Below, piece by piece: positions 37,766 to 45,865 of a stretch of DNA of 64,000 nt; position 1 is the first letter of the stretch, and each line of letters begins with the position of its first letter. The position numbers and the translations under genes were made by a program. Source of the DNA: Burkholderiales bacterium. GTDB taxonomy: Bacteria; Pseudomonadota; Gammaproteobacteria; Burkholderiales; Burkholderiaceae_C. The notes beneath the pieces were generated by a model. That model was not told the DNA's origin and searched no databases. It was given only the letters and a program-made list of their open reading frames with translations. The stretch lies in NCBI GenBank assembly GCA_028868995.1, contig JAGWTH010000019.1, positions 1 through 64,000 of the forward strand, written 5' to 3'.

Positions 37766-38056
37766 TCAGAGGCTCTTCTCGCCCGAGGGGATCTGGCCCA
37801 GGCGCATGGCTTGCGCGGCCTGCGCGATCACGGCCTGGCGGCTGACGCTCGAGGGCTGCATCGCCAGCACGCGCGAGCCGGCCGGCTCCGGGTTGTAGTG
37901 GGCGACCGCCTGGACGGCCTCCGCGGCGACTTCGGCGCGGGTGCGCGTGCCGTGGAACTGGATGACGTTCTGGGAGCCATCGGCCTCGTCGGCGCGGGCC
38001 ACGCCGGTGGCGGCGGCGGCAACGGCGAAGGCGGCGAGCAGGATCTTGCTGTTCAT
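37766..38056 (-). CDS. DUF4148-like small secreted protein
   Basis: A 96-residue protein with a Sec signal peptide (MNSKILLAAFAVAAAATGVARA) and a short mature part. The segment TRTRAEVAAEAVQAVAHYNP fits the RAEV pattern of the DUF4148 family, small periplasmic proteins common in Burkholderiales and of unknown role. AAAGG precedes the ATG. Its promoter region carries three 11-base-spaced CTAA repeats of the same kind as those before the adjacent response-regulator gene, so it is probably a direct target of that two-component system. Confidence 0.8.
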   Translation of the reverse strand: MNSKILLAAFAVAAAATGVARADEADGSQNVIQFHGTRTRAEVAAEAVQAVAHYNPEPAGSRVLAMQPSSVSRQAVIAQAAQAMRLGQIPSGEKSL

Positions 38057-38141
38057 GATGCGGACCTTTCTTTCGATCGTGAGAGACATTTCTTGTCCGG
38101 TGGCCGCGGGGCTTTTCGTTCCCCGCATTCACCGTGTCTTC

Positions 38142-38184
38142 ACTGTAGGTGCCGCTGTTTAGGTCAGCCTTAGCCCTTTATTAG
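38142..38184 (-). promoter_or_regulatory. Response-regulator box and -10 upstream of the DUF4148-like gene
   Basis: On the minus strand CTAAT (38184), CTAAG (38173) and CTAAA (38162) are spaced by exactly 11 bases. Ten bases after the last comes TACAGT (38147-38142), a -10 element preceded by CACC. The arrangement CTAAN-N6-CTAAN-N6-CACCTA is shared with the box before the QseB-like gene. Confidence 0.7.
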
Positions 38185-38198
38185 CTGGGCATGAGCAA

Positions 38199-39551
38199 TC
38201 AGGCGGCCGCCTCGACGCGCGCGATCAGGCCGCTGCGGTCCTCGCGGTTGCGCAGCGTGAGCAGCAGGCCGGCGCGCTGCGCGGCCGCCTTGGCGATCGC
38301 CAGCCCCAGCCCGCTGCCGTTGGTGCCGTTGCCCGGCACGCGGAAGAAGCGGTCGAACACCCGCGGCAGCATGTCCTGCGGGATGCCGGGCCCCGTGTCC
38401 ACGACCTCCACCGCCACCCGACCCTGGTCCTGCAGCAGGCGCACGTCCACCACGCCGCCCTCAGGCGTGTAGCGCAGCGCGTTCTCGATCAGGTTGTCCA
38501 GCAGGCTGCGCAGGTCGCTGGCCGTGCACGCCAGCGGGATCGGGGTGTTGCCCTGCTGCGAGCTCACCAGGCCGAGGTCGATGTTGCGCTGGTCCGCCAG
38601 GCCGATCAGGGTGTTGACGCTCTCGCGCAGCTGGGCGCGCAGGTCCACGATCGCCGGGCCGTCGGCGCCCGCGCTTTCCTGCTTGGACAGGCGCAGCAGC
38701 TGGTCGACCAGGCGCTGGGCGCGGCGCACGCCGGCTTCCAGATGCGCGAAGCGCTGTTCGGCCGCGGGGCAGTTCATGTCGTTGCGCATGTTCTCCACCT
38801 GCAGGCCGATGGCCGCGATGGGCGTGCGCAGCTCGTGGGCCGCGTCCTGCACGAACCGGCGCTGCGTGGCGAAGGCGTCGCGCAGCCGGCGCAGCAGGCT
38901 GTTGAAGGAGGCGATCAGCGGGGTGAGCTCCTGCGGCACGTTGGCCACCGACAGCTCGGAGATGTTGTGCTCATCCTGCCGCGCGGCCTGCCGGCCGATG
39001 TCCTGCAGCGCGCGCGAGATCGCCCGCGCCACGCCCCACAGCACCAGCATCGACAGCGGCAGCATCAGCAGGAAGGGCGCGACCGCGGCGCCGGCCCGCT
39101 CCGCGGCCAGCTTGGCCCGGAAATCGAGGCTTTGCAGCACCTGCACGCCCTGCTTGTCGGCGCCGTGCGCCGGCAGGGTGTAGACGCGCCAGCGCTCGCC
39201 GTCGCCGGACACGTCGTGGAAGCCGGCGCCCGCCTGCAGCGGCAGGCGCAGCTGCGGCCAGGACGACGCCTGCAGCGCGCCGTCGGCCGCATAGGTCTGA
39301 ACCACGTAGGAGCCCTTCTTGAGCACGCGCTCCGCGTTCAGCTGGGGCGGCGCGGGCATGGCCTTGCTGGTCAGGGCCTCGGCCAGGTCCTGCATCTGGT
39401 CGTCGAGGAAGGCGCCGACCATGTGCGAGTACGACCAGTAGGAGATGGCGGCGGAACAGGCGCCCACCACCAGGAACACGGGCACCAGCCACAGCATGAG
39501 CGCCCGCCGCAGCGAGCACATGGGCCCGTTGGGGAAGACGTGCCACCTCAT
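38199..39551 (-). CDS. QseC/PmrB-like sensor histidine kinase
   Basis: A 450-residue membrane kinase. Transmembrane helices fall at about 18-40 and 155-178 and flank a periplasmic domain of about 115 residues. Next come a HAMP-like linker, the H-box DAAHELRTPIAAI with H239, an N-box NLIENALRYTPEGG, and G-boxes DTGPGIP and NGSGLGLAI. The periplasmic region (PPQLNAERVLKKGSYVVQTY) resembles the QseC-type two-helix sensor fold. It overlaps the regulator gene by four bases. The signal is unknown. Its closest family names are QseC, PmrB and TctE. Confidence 0.88.
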   Translation of the reverse strand: MRWHVFPNGPMCSLRRALMLWLVPVFLVVGACSAAISYWSYSHMVGAFLDDQMQDLAEALTSKAMPAPPQLNAERVLKKGSYVVQTYAADGALQASSWPQLRLPLQAGAGFHDVSGDGERWRVYTLPAHGADKQGVQVLQSLDFRAKLAAERAGAAVAPFLLMLPLSMLVLWGVARAISRALQDIGRQAARQDEHNISELSVANVPQELTPLIASFNSLLRRLRDAFATQRRFVQDAAHELRTPIAAIGLQVENMRNDMNCPAAEQRFAHLEAGVRRAQRLVDQLLRLSKQESAGADGPAIVDLRAQLRESVNTLIGLADQRNIDLGLVSSQQGNTPIPLACTASDLRSLLDNLIENALRYTPEGGVVDVRLLQDQGRVAVEVVDTGPGIPQDMLPRVFDRFFRVPGNGTNGSGLGLAIAKAAAQRAGLLLTLRNREDRSGLIARVEAAA

Positions 39552-40237
39552 GGCGCGGCTCCCGCGGCCACGGCCTGCGCCGGGCCGGCCACGCGCCAGC
39601 CCAGGCCGCGCACGTTGCGGATGGTGTCCGGCCCCAGCTTGCGGCGCATGCCGTGGATCAGGACGTCCACCGCGTTGCTGCTCACCTCCTCGCCCCAGCC
39701 GTAGATGCGGTTTTCCAGCTGCTCGCGCGAGAGGATCGCGCCCGGCCGCTCCAGCAGCGCGTGCAGCAGCGCGAACTCGCGCGCCGACAGCTGCGAGCGC
39801 TCGCCCTGCACCAGCACCTCGCGGGTGGTCAGGTCGAGCTGCACCGCGGTGTTGCCGATGACCGAATGGGCGCTGCCGTCGCGCCGGCGGATCACCGCGC
39901 GCATGCGCGCCAGCAGCTCGCGCAGCTCGTACGGCTTGAGCAGGTAGTCGTCGGCGCCCAGGTCCAGGCCCTCCACGCGGTCGTCGACGCCGTCGCGCGC
40001 CGTCAGCACCAGCACGGGCGTGGTGTCGCCGCGGCCGCGCGCGTGGCGCAGCACCTCCACGCCATCGCGTTTGGGCAGCCCCAGGTCCAGCAGCACGCAG
40101 GCGTAGTCGCCGTCGGCCCAGGCGCTCTGGGCGAGCAGGCCGTCCTTGACCCAGTCGACCGACCAGCCCTGGGCGGCGAGGCCTTCCTTCAGGCTGTGCC
40201 CGATCATCTCGTCGTCTTCGACCAGCAGGACGCGCAT
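39548..40237 (-). CDS. QseB/PmrA-like response regulator (OmpR family)
   Basis: A 229-residue regulator. The receiver domain has VEDDEMIG and phospho-acceptor D51 (LLDLGLPKRDG), then a winged-helix DNA-binding domain with LSAREFALLHALLERPG and SSNAVDVLIHGMRRKLG. ATG 40237 is chosen because GGAGAG lies nine bases upstream; an in-frame ATG five codons earlier lacks one. The gene is first in a two-gene operon with its kinase and is divergent from the Csu-type pilus operon. A pair of CTAAC-N6-CTAAC repeats in its promoter suggests autoregulation. Confidence 0.9.
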   Translation of the reverse strand: MRVLLVEDDEMIGHSLKEGLAAQGWSVDWVKDGLLAQSAWADGDYACVLLDLGLPKRDGVEVLRHARGRGDTTPVLVLTARDGVDDRVEGLDLGADDYLLKPYELRELLARMRAVIRRRDGSAHSVIGNTAVQLDLTTREVLVQGERSQLSAREFALLHALLERPGAILSREQLENRIYGWGEEVSSNAVDVLIHGMRRKLGPDTIRNVRGLGWRVAGPAQAVAAGAAP

Positions 40238-40300
40238 CCCGGTTCTCTCCATGCGGGGTAGGGGGCTGCAGTGCCTCCACAGGCACTGGCTTACCCGTGA

Positions 40301-40332
40301 AGGATAGGTGGGCTTTGTTAGAGCTGCGTTAG
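40301..40332 (-). promoter_or_regulatory. Autoregulatory box and -10 upstream of the QseB-like gene
   Basis: On the minus strand CTAAC (40332-40328), then six bases, CTAAC (40321-40317), then six bases, CACCTATCCT, with -10 TATCCT at 40306-40301 ten bases after the second repeat. It has the same geometry and the same CACCTA junction as the promoter of the DUF4148-like gene. Confidence 0.7.
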
Positions 40333-40542
40333 GCAGGGGATTGCCGCCGGGACCGGCGGGGGCGTTTTGGTTGAGATGATTCGAAATGTTGCGAAATTAC
40401 CGCTCCCCATCCGTCAGCCCCGGCGTACCGCCCATCCCGGCAGGAAGCCTTTCAGGCGGGTTTTGGCCGCCATTTGCGCCAAAAACATCACTTTCTTCGG
40501 AATATCGGCCCGCTAACTCTTTGATTTCCCTGACACACCCGG

Positions 40543-40571
40543 TTGAGAAGGAGTCGGACAGCACCTACAGT
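40543..40571 (+). promoter_or_regulatory. Putative promoter of the Csu-type pilus operon
   Basis: TTGAGA (40543-40548) and TACAGT (40566-40571) are 17 bases apart. Transcription would start near 40578, leaving a leader of about 70 bases that contains the CTAG repeat. Confidence 0.55.
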
Positions 40572-40586
40572 TCACCCATACCAGCA

Positions 40587-40613
40587 ACTAGGCAATATGC
40601 CTAGCTACCTAGT
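40587..40613 (+). promoter_or_regulatory. CTAG-rich inverted repeat in the pilus leader
   Basis: CTAGGC-AATAT-GCCTAG (40588-40604) is a perfect six-base inverted repeat, followed by CCTAGT at 40608-40613, so three CTAG tetramers fall in 26 bases. CTAG is rare in this kind of genome. It lies just downstream of the predicted transcription start, a position for a repressor site or a leader hairpin. Confidence 0.45.
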
Positions 40614-40648
40614 CCAACTGCTTACCGACTGTCGTTGAGGAGCTTCAC

Positions 40649-41125
40649 ATGAAATCTCTGAAATTTGCCCGTATCGCTGCTGTCGCGCTGGCCGCGGCGG
40701 CTTCCTCGGCGGCATTCGCCGCCGACTCCCAGAACCTGGCCGTGTCGGCCACGGTCGCCGGCACCTGCAAGCTGACCGCCGTCCCGGCCATGGGCTTCAC
40801 CCTGGATCCCAGCGTGGGCGGCACCGGCACCGCCAGCTCCGCGGTGCAATACAAGTGCACCAAGGGCCTGTCGGCGGGCGCCTTCACCGTCGGCGCCGTT
40901 TCCAACGGCACCACCGGCTACAGCGGCACCCTGACCAACGCCGGCACCGACACGATCGCCTACTCGATCAACTGGACCAACCCGTCGGCCTTCACCGGCA
41001 CCGGCTTCGGCTCGGGCAGCACGGCCAACACCGTGACGCTGAACGGCACGATCGCCGCCGCCGCCTACCAGAACGTGGCCGCCGGCACCTACAACGGCAC
41101 GGTCGCCGTCACGATCGCCCCGTAA
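40649..41125 (+). CDS. Spore coat U-domain major pilin subunit (CsuA/B-like)
   Basis: A 158-residue secreted protein. A Sec signal peptide (MKSLKFARIAAVALAAAASSAAFA) is followed by an Ig-like SCPU domain with DSQNLAVSATVAGTCKLT, a disulfide cysteine pair (TCKLT, YKCTKG), and the family end YNGTVAVTIAP. In Csu (archaic sigma-class) chaperone-usher pili this is the main rod subunit, completed by donor-strand exchange. GAGGAG precedes the ATG. It is first of five genes in the operon and by position the most expressed. Confidence 0.9.
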   Translation: MKSLKFARIAAVALAAAASSAAFAADSQNLAVSATVAGTCKLTAVPAMGFTLDPSVGGTGTASSAVQYKCTKGLSAGAFTVGAVSNGTTGYSGTLTNAGTDTIAYSINWTNPSAFTGTGFGSGSTANTVTLNGTIAAAAYQNVAAGTYNGTVAVTIAP

Positions 41126-41188
41126 GCCACCAGGCTTGCTGCCAACGCGCCGTCCCGCGGGACGGCGCCTCCTTCTCCCACCTCACCG

Positions 41189-41689
41189 ATGCTGCACCGA
41201 ATGGGCCACGGCCTGGGCCGCCGCATGGGCGCGATTGCTGCCGCCCTGTTGCTGGCTGCCGGTGTCCCCGCCAGGGCGGACACCAGCCAGCTCGCGGTCT
41301 CCGCCGTCGTCCTGTCCAACAGCATCTGCCGCTTCCTCACGGGCCCGGCGACGCTGAACTTCGGCACCATCGACCCTTCCTCCGGCACCGCGGCCACCGC
41401 ATCCACGACGATGCAATTCTGGTGCTGGGGTTTCGTGGGCACCACCACCTACTCGGTGCAGGCCGGCAACGGGCTCTACTCCCCGGGCGCGGGACTGCGG
41501 CGCGTTCGCCACACCACGTCGACCAGCGACTTCATGGCCTACACGCTGAACCTCTCGCCCGCTTCCGCCACGGTCGGACGGTTCGCGATCCAGACCGTCA
41601 CGGTGAGCGGTTCCATCGCACCTACGGAATTCCAGAATGCCAGGGTGGGAGCCTATTCGGATACAGTCGTGATCAGCCTCGACCCCTGA
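41189..41689 (+). CDS. Second spore coat U-domain pilin subunit
   Basis: A 166-residue SCPU-domain protein with an N-terminal signal segment (GAIAAALLLAAGVPARA). The mature start is DTSQLAVSAVVLSNSICRF, the cysteine pair is ICRF and FWCWG, and the end is YSDTVVISLDP. In Csu operons CsuA and CsuB are adaptor or minor subunits; only one such gene is present here between the major pilin and the chaperone. An in-frame ATG at 41189 is used; MGH and MGA a few codons later are alternatives. Confidence 0.87.
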   Translation: MLHRMGHGLGRRMGAIAAALLLAAGVPARADTSQLAVSAVVLSNSICRFLTGPATLNFGTIDPSSGTAATASTTMQFWCWGFVGTTTYSVQAGNGLYSPGAGLRRVRHTTSTSDFMAYTLNLSPASATVGRFAIQTVTVSGSIAPTEFQNARVGAYSDTVVISLDP

Positions 41690-41719
41690 GACCTCGCCGC
41701 AGCGAGGGCTGATCCCGTC

Positions 41720-42466
41720 ATGAACCTGCCGTCCCTTGCCCGCATCGCCGGTCTGTGCCTCGTCGCAACCGCCGTTGCCGGCGCCGTGCCGCCTGCGCTG
41801 GGCGGCGAGTTCTCCGTGACTCCCATCAGCGTGGATCTGAAGCCCGGGGCCATGAGCGAGACCATCACGGTCACCAACCACGCCAAGGACAAGCTGCGGG
41901 TGAACATCCGCCTGATGCAGTGGACCCAGGACGCCCAGGGCAAGGACGTGTACACGGACAGCAACGACCTGGTCTACTTCCCGCGCCAGATGGACGTGGA
42001 GGGGGAAGCCAAGCGCCTGGTGCGCGTGGGCCTCAAGACCCCCGCCGGCACGATGGAACGCACCTATCGCCTGTTCATCGAGGAGCAACCCGAGGCCACC
42101 CCGGACCCCGCCCGTTCCCAGATCGCGTTCTATTTCCGCTTCGGCGTGCCCATCTTCGTCGCCCCGGCGGTGCCCAAGCCGCAGCCGGACGTGCCCGTCC
42201 CGACGCTCCAGGGCGGCAAGCTGTCGATCCCCGTCAAGAACACCGGCAACCAGCATTTCCGGCTGGTGAAGATCGCGATCAGCGACGCCGCCGGCTACCT
42301 GGAGGAGATCTCGGGCTGGTATTCGCTGGCCGGCACCGAACGCACCTACACGGCGACCCTCCCCCCCGACGTGTGCCGCAAGGCGGGCACGCTCGACGTA
42401 TCGCTCGTGGGCGAGGGTTTCCGACTGGACCGCAAAGTGAATGTGGATCCTGCGAGCTGCTCGTGA
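41720..42466 (+). CDS. Periplasmic pilus chaperone (CsuC-like)
   Basis: A 248-residue PapD-like chaperone with a signal peptide (LARIAGLCLVATAVAGAVPPALGG). The two Ig-like domains carry the archaic-family start FSVTPISVDLKPGAMSETITV, the subunit-binding strand YFPRQMDVEGEAKRLVRVGL with its conserved Arg, and YRLFIEEQP. It holds pilin subunits in the periplasm and hands them to the usher. It overlaps the usher start by 26 bases. Confidence 0.92.
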   Translation: MNLPSLARIAGLCLVATAVAGAVPPALGGEFSVTPISVDLKPGAMSETITVTNHAKDKLRVNIRLMQWTQDAQGKDVYTDSNDLVYFPRQMDVEGEAKRLVRVGLKTPAGTMERTYRLFIEEQPEATPDPARSQIAFYFRFGVPIFVAPAVPKPQPDVPVPTLQGGKLSIPVKNTGNQHFRLVKIAISDAAGYLEEISGWYSLAGTERTYTATLPPDVCRKAGTLDVSLVGEGFRLDRKVNVDPASCS

Positions 42467-44924
42467 TCCCGGCCCCCTCCGCGGCGTCCTGACGCCGCCT
42501 CCCCGCCGTTCCCGCCGCAGCGGGAACGGCCCCCGCGCCTTCTCCCGCGCCCTGCTGGCCACCTGCTGCCTGCTGGCGCTGCGCCTGCCCTTGCCGGCGC
42601 AGGCGCAGCCCGCGGCACCCGCCGGCAACGCCGCCGCGCCGGCGCCGGCGCAAGCCGACGAACTGATCCTCACCGTGACGGTCAACGGCGTGGCGCGCGG
42701 GGAGTACACGCTGCTGCGCCAACCCGGGGGCGACTTCTGGGTGCGCGGCGAGGACCTGCCCCGCCTGAAGCTGGAGCCGCTGGCGCCGGCTCGCCGCACG
42801 ATCGGCAAGGACACCTACTACTCCATGCAGGCGCTGGGCGCGAGCGGGGTGCAGTACAACGAGGCGGAACTCGCACTGGCCGTGCAGTTCCCGACCGCCC
42901 GGCTCGAAGGCACCGTCATCGACCTGGCGGCGCCGCCGACCCCGGCCGTCCCGACCGAGCCGCGCACGAGCCTGATCCTCAGCTACCGGCTGGCCGCCAC
43001 CAACCCCGGCCAGGGCCAATCCACGCAGATCGGGCTGGACACCGACGCCAACCTGCGCCTCGGCCCCCTGCTGCTGCGGCAGACCGCGCGGGTGGCCACC
43101 GGGACCCAGTTCAACGGCTTCACCCGCGGGACCAGCCAGCTGATCTGGGACAACCGGGCGGACGCCCAGCGCTTCACGGCGGGTGACGTGGTGTCGAACG
43201 CGGGCCAGTACGGCGTGGCGATGACGGGTGCCGGACTGATGGTCACCAAGCTGTACGACATGCGGCCCGACCTGATCAAGCAGCCCACCGCGACCCTGCG
43301 CGCGGCGACGCCCGTGCCGGCCCAGGTCGAGGTGTCGGTGGACGGAAACACCATCTACCGGGGCAGCGTGGGGCCGGGCCCGATCACGCTGGACAACCTG
43401 CTGCTGTACGGCGGCACCCGCAACGTGCAGGTGACCGTGACGGACGCCTCCGGCCACCGCGAGGTGATCACCCAGCCCATCCTGTTCACCGACTACGTGC
43501 TGGCCCAGGGCTTCCACGAATACAACTACTTCGTGGGCCGGCGCTCGGAGCTCGGGCTGGACAACGCCTGGCACTACAAGGAGATGGCCTGGCAGGGCTA
43601 CCACCGCTACGGCGTGACGGACTCGCTCACGGTGGGTGCGGGCGGCGAGGGCAATCCGGACTTCACCACCCTGGGCGGCGGCATCACCCTGCGCAGCGAC
43701 CGCCTGGGGCTCGTCTCGCTGGACCTGATCGCCAACCACGACCGGGTGGCCCGCACCACGGCCGGCGGCTGGGCCACGCGCTACAGCTACATCACCCCCC
43801 ACTGGTCGATGCAGCTGGGACGGCGCCAGTTCGAGCCGGGCTTCCGCACCTTCCTCACTTCGCCGACCAACCCCTTCCTGCGCAGCGAGACCCGGGCCGG
43901 CGCCTCCGTGCAGCTGTGGCAGTCCACGCTCTCGGCCGACTGGGTGCGCAGCGAGGACGCGCTGGGCCGCACCGACACGGGCATCCTGCGGCTCGCCGCC
44001 AACGTCACCCGGCACGCGACGCTCAGCGGCGAACTGCAGAACACGCGCAATCCCGACGGCAGCCGGGACTGGTCGGCCTACGTGTTCCTGCGCTACGACC
44101 TGGACCGCGACCGCTGGATGGGCGCCACCGTGCGCTCCAGCCCCGGCGACCGGGGGCTCGACCTGGAGACCGGCAAGAACCTCGTGCAGGGCGAGGGTGT
44201 GGGCTACCGCATCGGCACCAGCAATGACCAGCGCAGCGCCGGCGGCGACAGTGGCTACGCCTTCGCCACGGCCAAATGGAACCTGCGGCCCCTGTCGCTG
44301 GAGTTCCTGGGCACCTCCGCCACGCAGGGCGGCAACGCGAGCTACACGGAAGTCGCGGCCAGCGGCGCCGTGGTGGCGGTCGACGGCTTCTGGGGCCTGA
44401 CCCGGCAGGTGAACGACAGCTTCGCCCTGGCGCGGCTCGGCGTCCCGCAGCCCGGCGTGCAGGTGCTCCTGAACAACCAGGTCGAAGGCGTCACCGACGA
44501 CCGCGGCCTGCTGTTCATCCCCGACGTCGGCGCCTTCGGCAACCAGGACATCTCGATCAACGACCGGCAGGTCGGCATGCAGTACGAGCTGGCCGCGCGC
44601 CGCCAGACCATCTCGCCGGCCTACCGCAGCGGCAACGTGGTGGACTTCGGAGGCAAGAAGCTGAGCGCGGTGGCGGGCATGGCCTGGGAGCTCGCCGACG
44701 GACGGCGTACACCCATCGCCTCGCGGGCTTGGACCCTCAGCGGACCCGCCGGTACCCTGAAGGTGGAAACCAGCAACACGGGCGACTTCTACCTGGAGAA
44801 CGCGCAGCCCGGCACCTACACCGGATCGCTGCAGATCGGACGGCGGGTTTATGCTTGCCGCGTGACCGTCCCGGAGTTCCCGGAACCGGTGCTGGAACTG
44901 AAGGAAGGGATCGTCTGTGAATAG
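42441..44924 (+). CDS. Outer-membrane usher (CsuD-like, FimD/PapC family)
   Basis: An 827-residue usher. After an N-terminal extension of about 35 residues comes a signal-like segment (RALLATCCLLALRLPLPAQA). The N-terminal chaperone-binding domain (LILTVTVNGVARGEYTLLRQ) is followed by the 24-stranded barrel with the plug (QVEVSVDGNTIYRGSVGPG, NLLLYGGTRNVQVTV) and two C-terminal domains ending in PEFPEPVLELKEGIVCE. The length fits archaic ushers. The start is unclear because the region before the signal peptide has only the ATG at 42441, inside the chaperone gene. It secretes and assembles the pilus. Confidence 0.92.
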   Translation: MWILRAARDPGPLRGVLTPPPRRSRRSGNGPRAFSRALLATCCLLALRLPLPAQAQPAAPAGNAAAPAPAQADELILTVTVNGVARGEYTLLRQPGGDFWVRGEDLPRLKLEPLAPARRTIGKDTYYSMQALGASGVQYNEAELALAVQFPTARLEGTVIDLAAPPTPAVPTEPRTSLILSYRLAATNPGQGQSTQIGLDTDANLRLGPLLLRQTARVATGTQFNGFTRGTSQLIWDNRADAQRFTAGDVVSNAGQYGVAMTGAGLMVTKLYDMRPDLIKQPTATLRAATPVPAQVEVSVDGNTIYRGSVGPGPITLDNLLLYGGTRNVQVTVTDASGHREVITQPILFTDYVLAQGFHEYNYFVGRRSELGLDNAWHYKEMAWQGYHRYGVTDSLTVGAGGEGNPDFTTLGGGITLRSDRLGLVSLDLIANHDRVARTTAGGWATRYSYITPHWSMQLGRRQFEPGFRTFLTSPTNPFLRSETRAGASVQLWQSTLSADWVRSEDALGRTDTGILRLAANVTRHATLSGELQNTRNPDGSRDWSAYVFLRYDLDRDRWMGATVRSSPGDRGLDLETGKNLVQGEGVGYRIGTSNDQRSAGGDSGYAFATAKWNLRPLSLEFLGTSATQGGNASYTEVAASGAVVAVDGFWGLTRQVNDSFALARLGVPQPGVQVLLNNQVEGVTDDRGLLFIPDVGAFGNQDISINDRQVGMQYELAARRQTISPAYRSGNVVDFGGKKLSAVAGMAWELADGRRTPIASRAWTLSGPAGTLKVETSNTGDFYLENAQPGTYTGSLQIGRRVYACRVTVPEFPEPVLELKEGIVCE

Positions 44925-45399
44925 GCGCCTGCTCACCTGGTTGGTGGCGCTGCTGGCCGCCGGCCCGGCCCTCGCGGCCACCACCTGCCGGATCAGCTCG
45001 AACGGCGGCATGGCCTTCGGCGGCTACGACGTGCTGTCCTCGGCGCCCGACGACTCGATCGCCACCGTCGCGGCCCTGTGCACGCGCAATGGCGGCGCCC
45101 GGAACGTGACCATCACCCTCCAGCTGAACCAGGGCTCCAACGGCACCTCCGTGAGCGCGCGGCGCATGCGGAACCTCGGCCCCGCCGGCGGCTTCCTGAA
45201 CTACAACCTGTTCCGCGACTCCGCGCGCAGCGCCATCTGGGGCTTCAGCACCGGGGTGGACACGATGTCGCTGAGCCTCACCATCCCCAACCGCGGCAGC
45301 AGCACCGCCACCTTCACCATCTACGGCCGCATCCCCGCGCTGCAGGACGTGGCCGTGGGCAGCTACACCGACTCGGTCACCGTCACCGTCACGCCCTGA
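44917..45399 (+). CDS. Short spore coat U-domain protein, likely pilus tip subunit
   Basis: A 160-residue protein with a signal peptide (MNRRLLTWLVALLAAGPALA) and one SCPU domain (TTCRISSNGGMAFGGYDV, VAALCTRNGGARNVTI, ending YTDSVTVTVTP). It takes the place of CsuE, the tip adhesin, but CsuE proteins have two domains and about 330 residues, so here the tip would lack the separate adhesin domain. GTG start, overlapping the usher by eight bases, with AAGGAAGG upstream. Confidence 0.85.
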   Translation: MNRRLLTWLVALLAAGPALAATTCRISSNGGMAFGGYDVLSSAPDDSIATVAALCTRNGGARNVTITLQLNQGSNGTSVSARRMRNLGPAGGFLNYNLFRDSARSAIWGFSTGVDTMSLSLTIPNRGSSTATFTIYGRIPALQDVAVGSYTDSVTVTVTP

Positions 45400-45415
45400 G
45401 CGGCGGCCGGCGCGC

Positions 45416-45790
45416 TCAGACCGCGCCGGGCGGCAGCCCCGTGGGCACATCGGCCGGCGCGGGCCCCTCGCCGAACTCGTTGGGCCCGGTGCTGGGCAGG
45501 GTGAGCCAGTACAGCACCAGGATGAACCCGAGGATCGGGATCAGCCCGACCAGCTGGAACCAGCCGCTCTTGCCCACGTCGTGCAGGCGGCGCGCGCTGA
45601 CGGCCAGGCCCGGCAGCAGCAACCCCAGGTTGACCAGCAGGGCGAGCAGGGGCACGTGCAGCAAGCCCAGCACCAGCGAGGCCAGGAACCAGGCCAGCAT
45701 GAAGTACCAGAACTCCGACCGGCCGGCGCGGCCGCCGAAGTCGGCGTACTTGTCGCGCAGGCAGCGGATGACCGCTTGCTTGAGATCCAT
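45416..45790 (-). CDS. DUF805 membrane protein
   Basis: A 124-residue inner-membrane protein of the DUF805 (YhaH-like) family. The start is DLKQAVIRCLRDKYADFGGR with the family motif GRAGRSEFWYF, two or three hydrophobic helices (LASLVLGLLHVPLLALLVNL), and the SARRLHDVGKSGWFQL motif. The function is unknown. GGAGGG lies just before the ATG. It is convergent with the pilus operon. Confidence 0.9.
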   Translation of the reverse strand: MDLKQAVIRCLRDKYADFGGRAGRSEFWYFMLAWFLASLVLGLLHVPLLALLVNLGLLLPGLAVSARRLHDVGKSGWFQLVGLIPILGFILVLYWLTLPSTGPNEFGEGPAPADVPTGLPPGAV

Positions 45791-45865
45791 GCAACCCTCC
45801 GTCGTTTGGCGTCGCCATGATACGGAGGGGGCCGCGGAAGGCAACCCGCGGCGGTGCGGCCGGCT

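Larger units (their letters stand above)
40333..40648. other. Non-coding region before the Csu-type pilus operon
   Basis: No gene is seen in this stretch of about 316 bases between the divergent QseB-like operon and the pilus operon. It is AT-richer than its surroundings and holds the pilus promoter, a CTAG-rich inverted repeat, and a pair of CGAAAT copies ten bases apart (40382 and 40392). I find no riboswitch or small-RNA fold that I can name. Confidence 0.6.

Noticed and set aside
40333-40648. A c-di-GMP or other riboswitch in the pilus leader
   Set aside because: I could not draw the conserved GEMM core or any other known aptamer; only a CTAG inverted repeat is evident.
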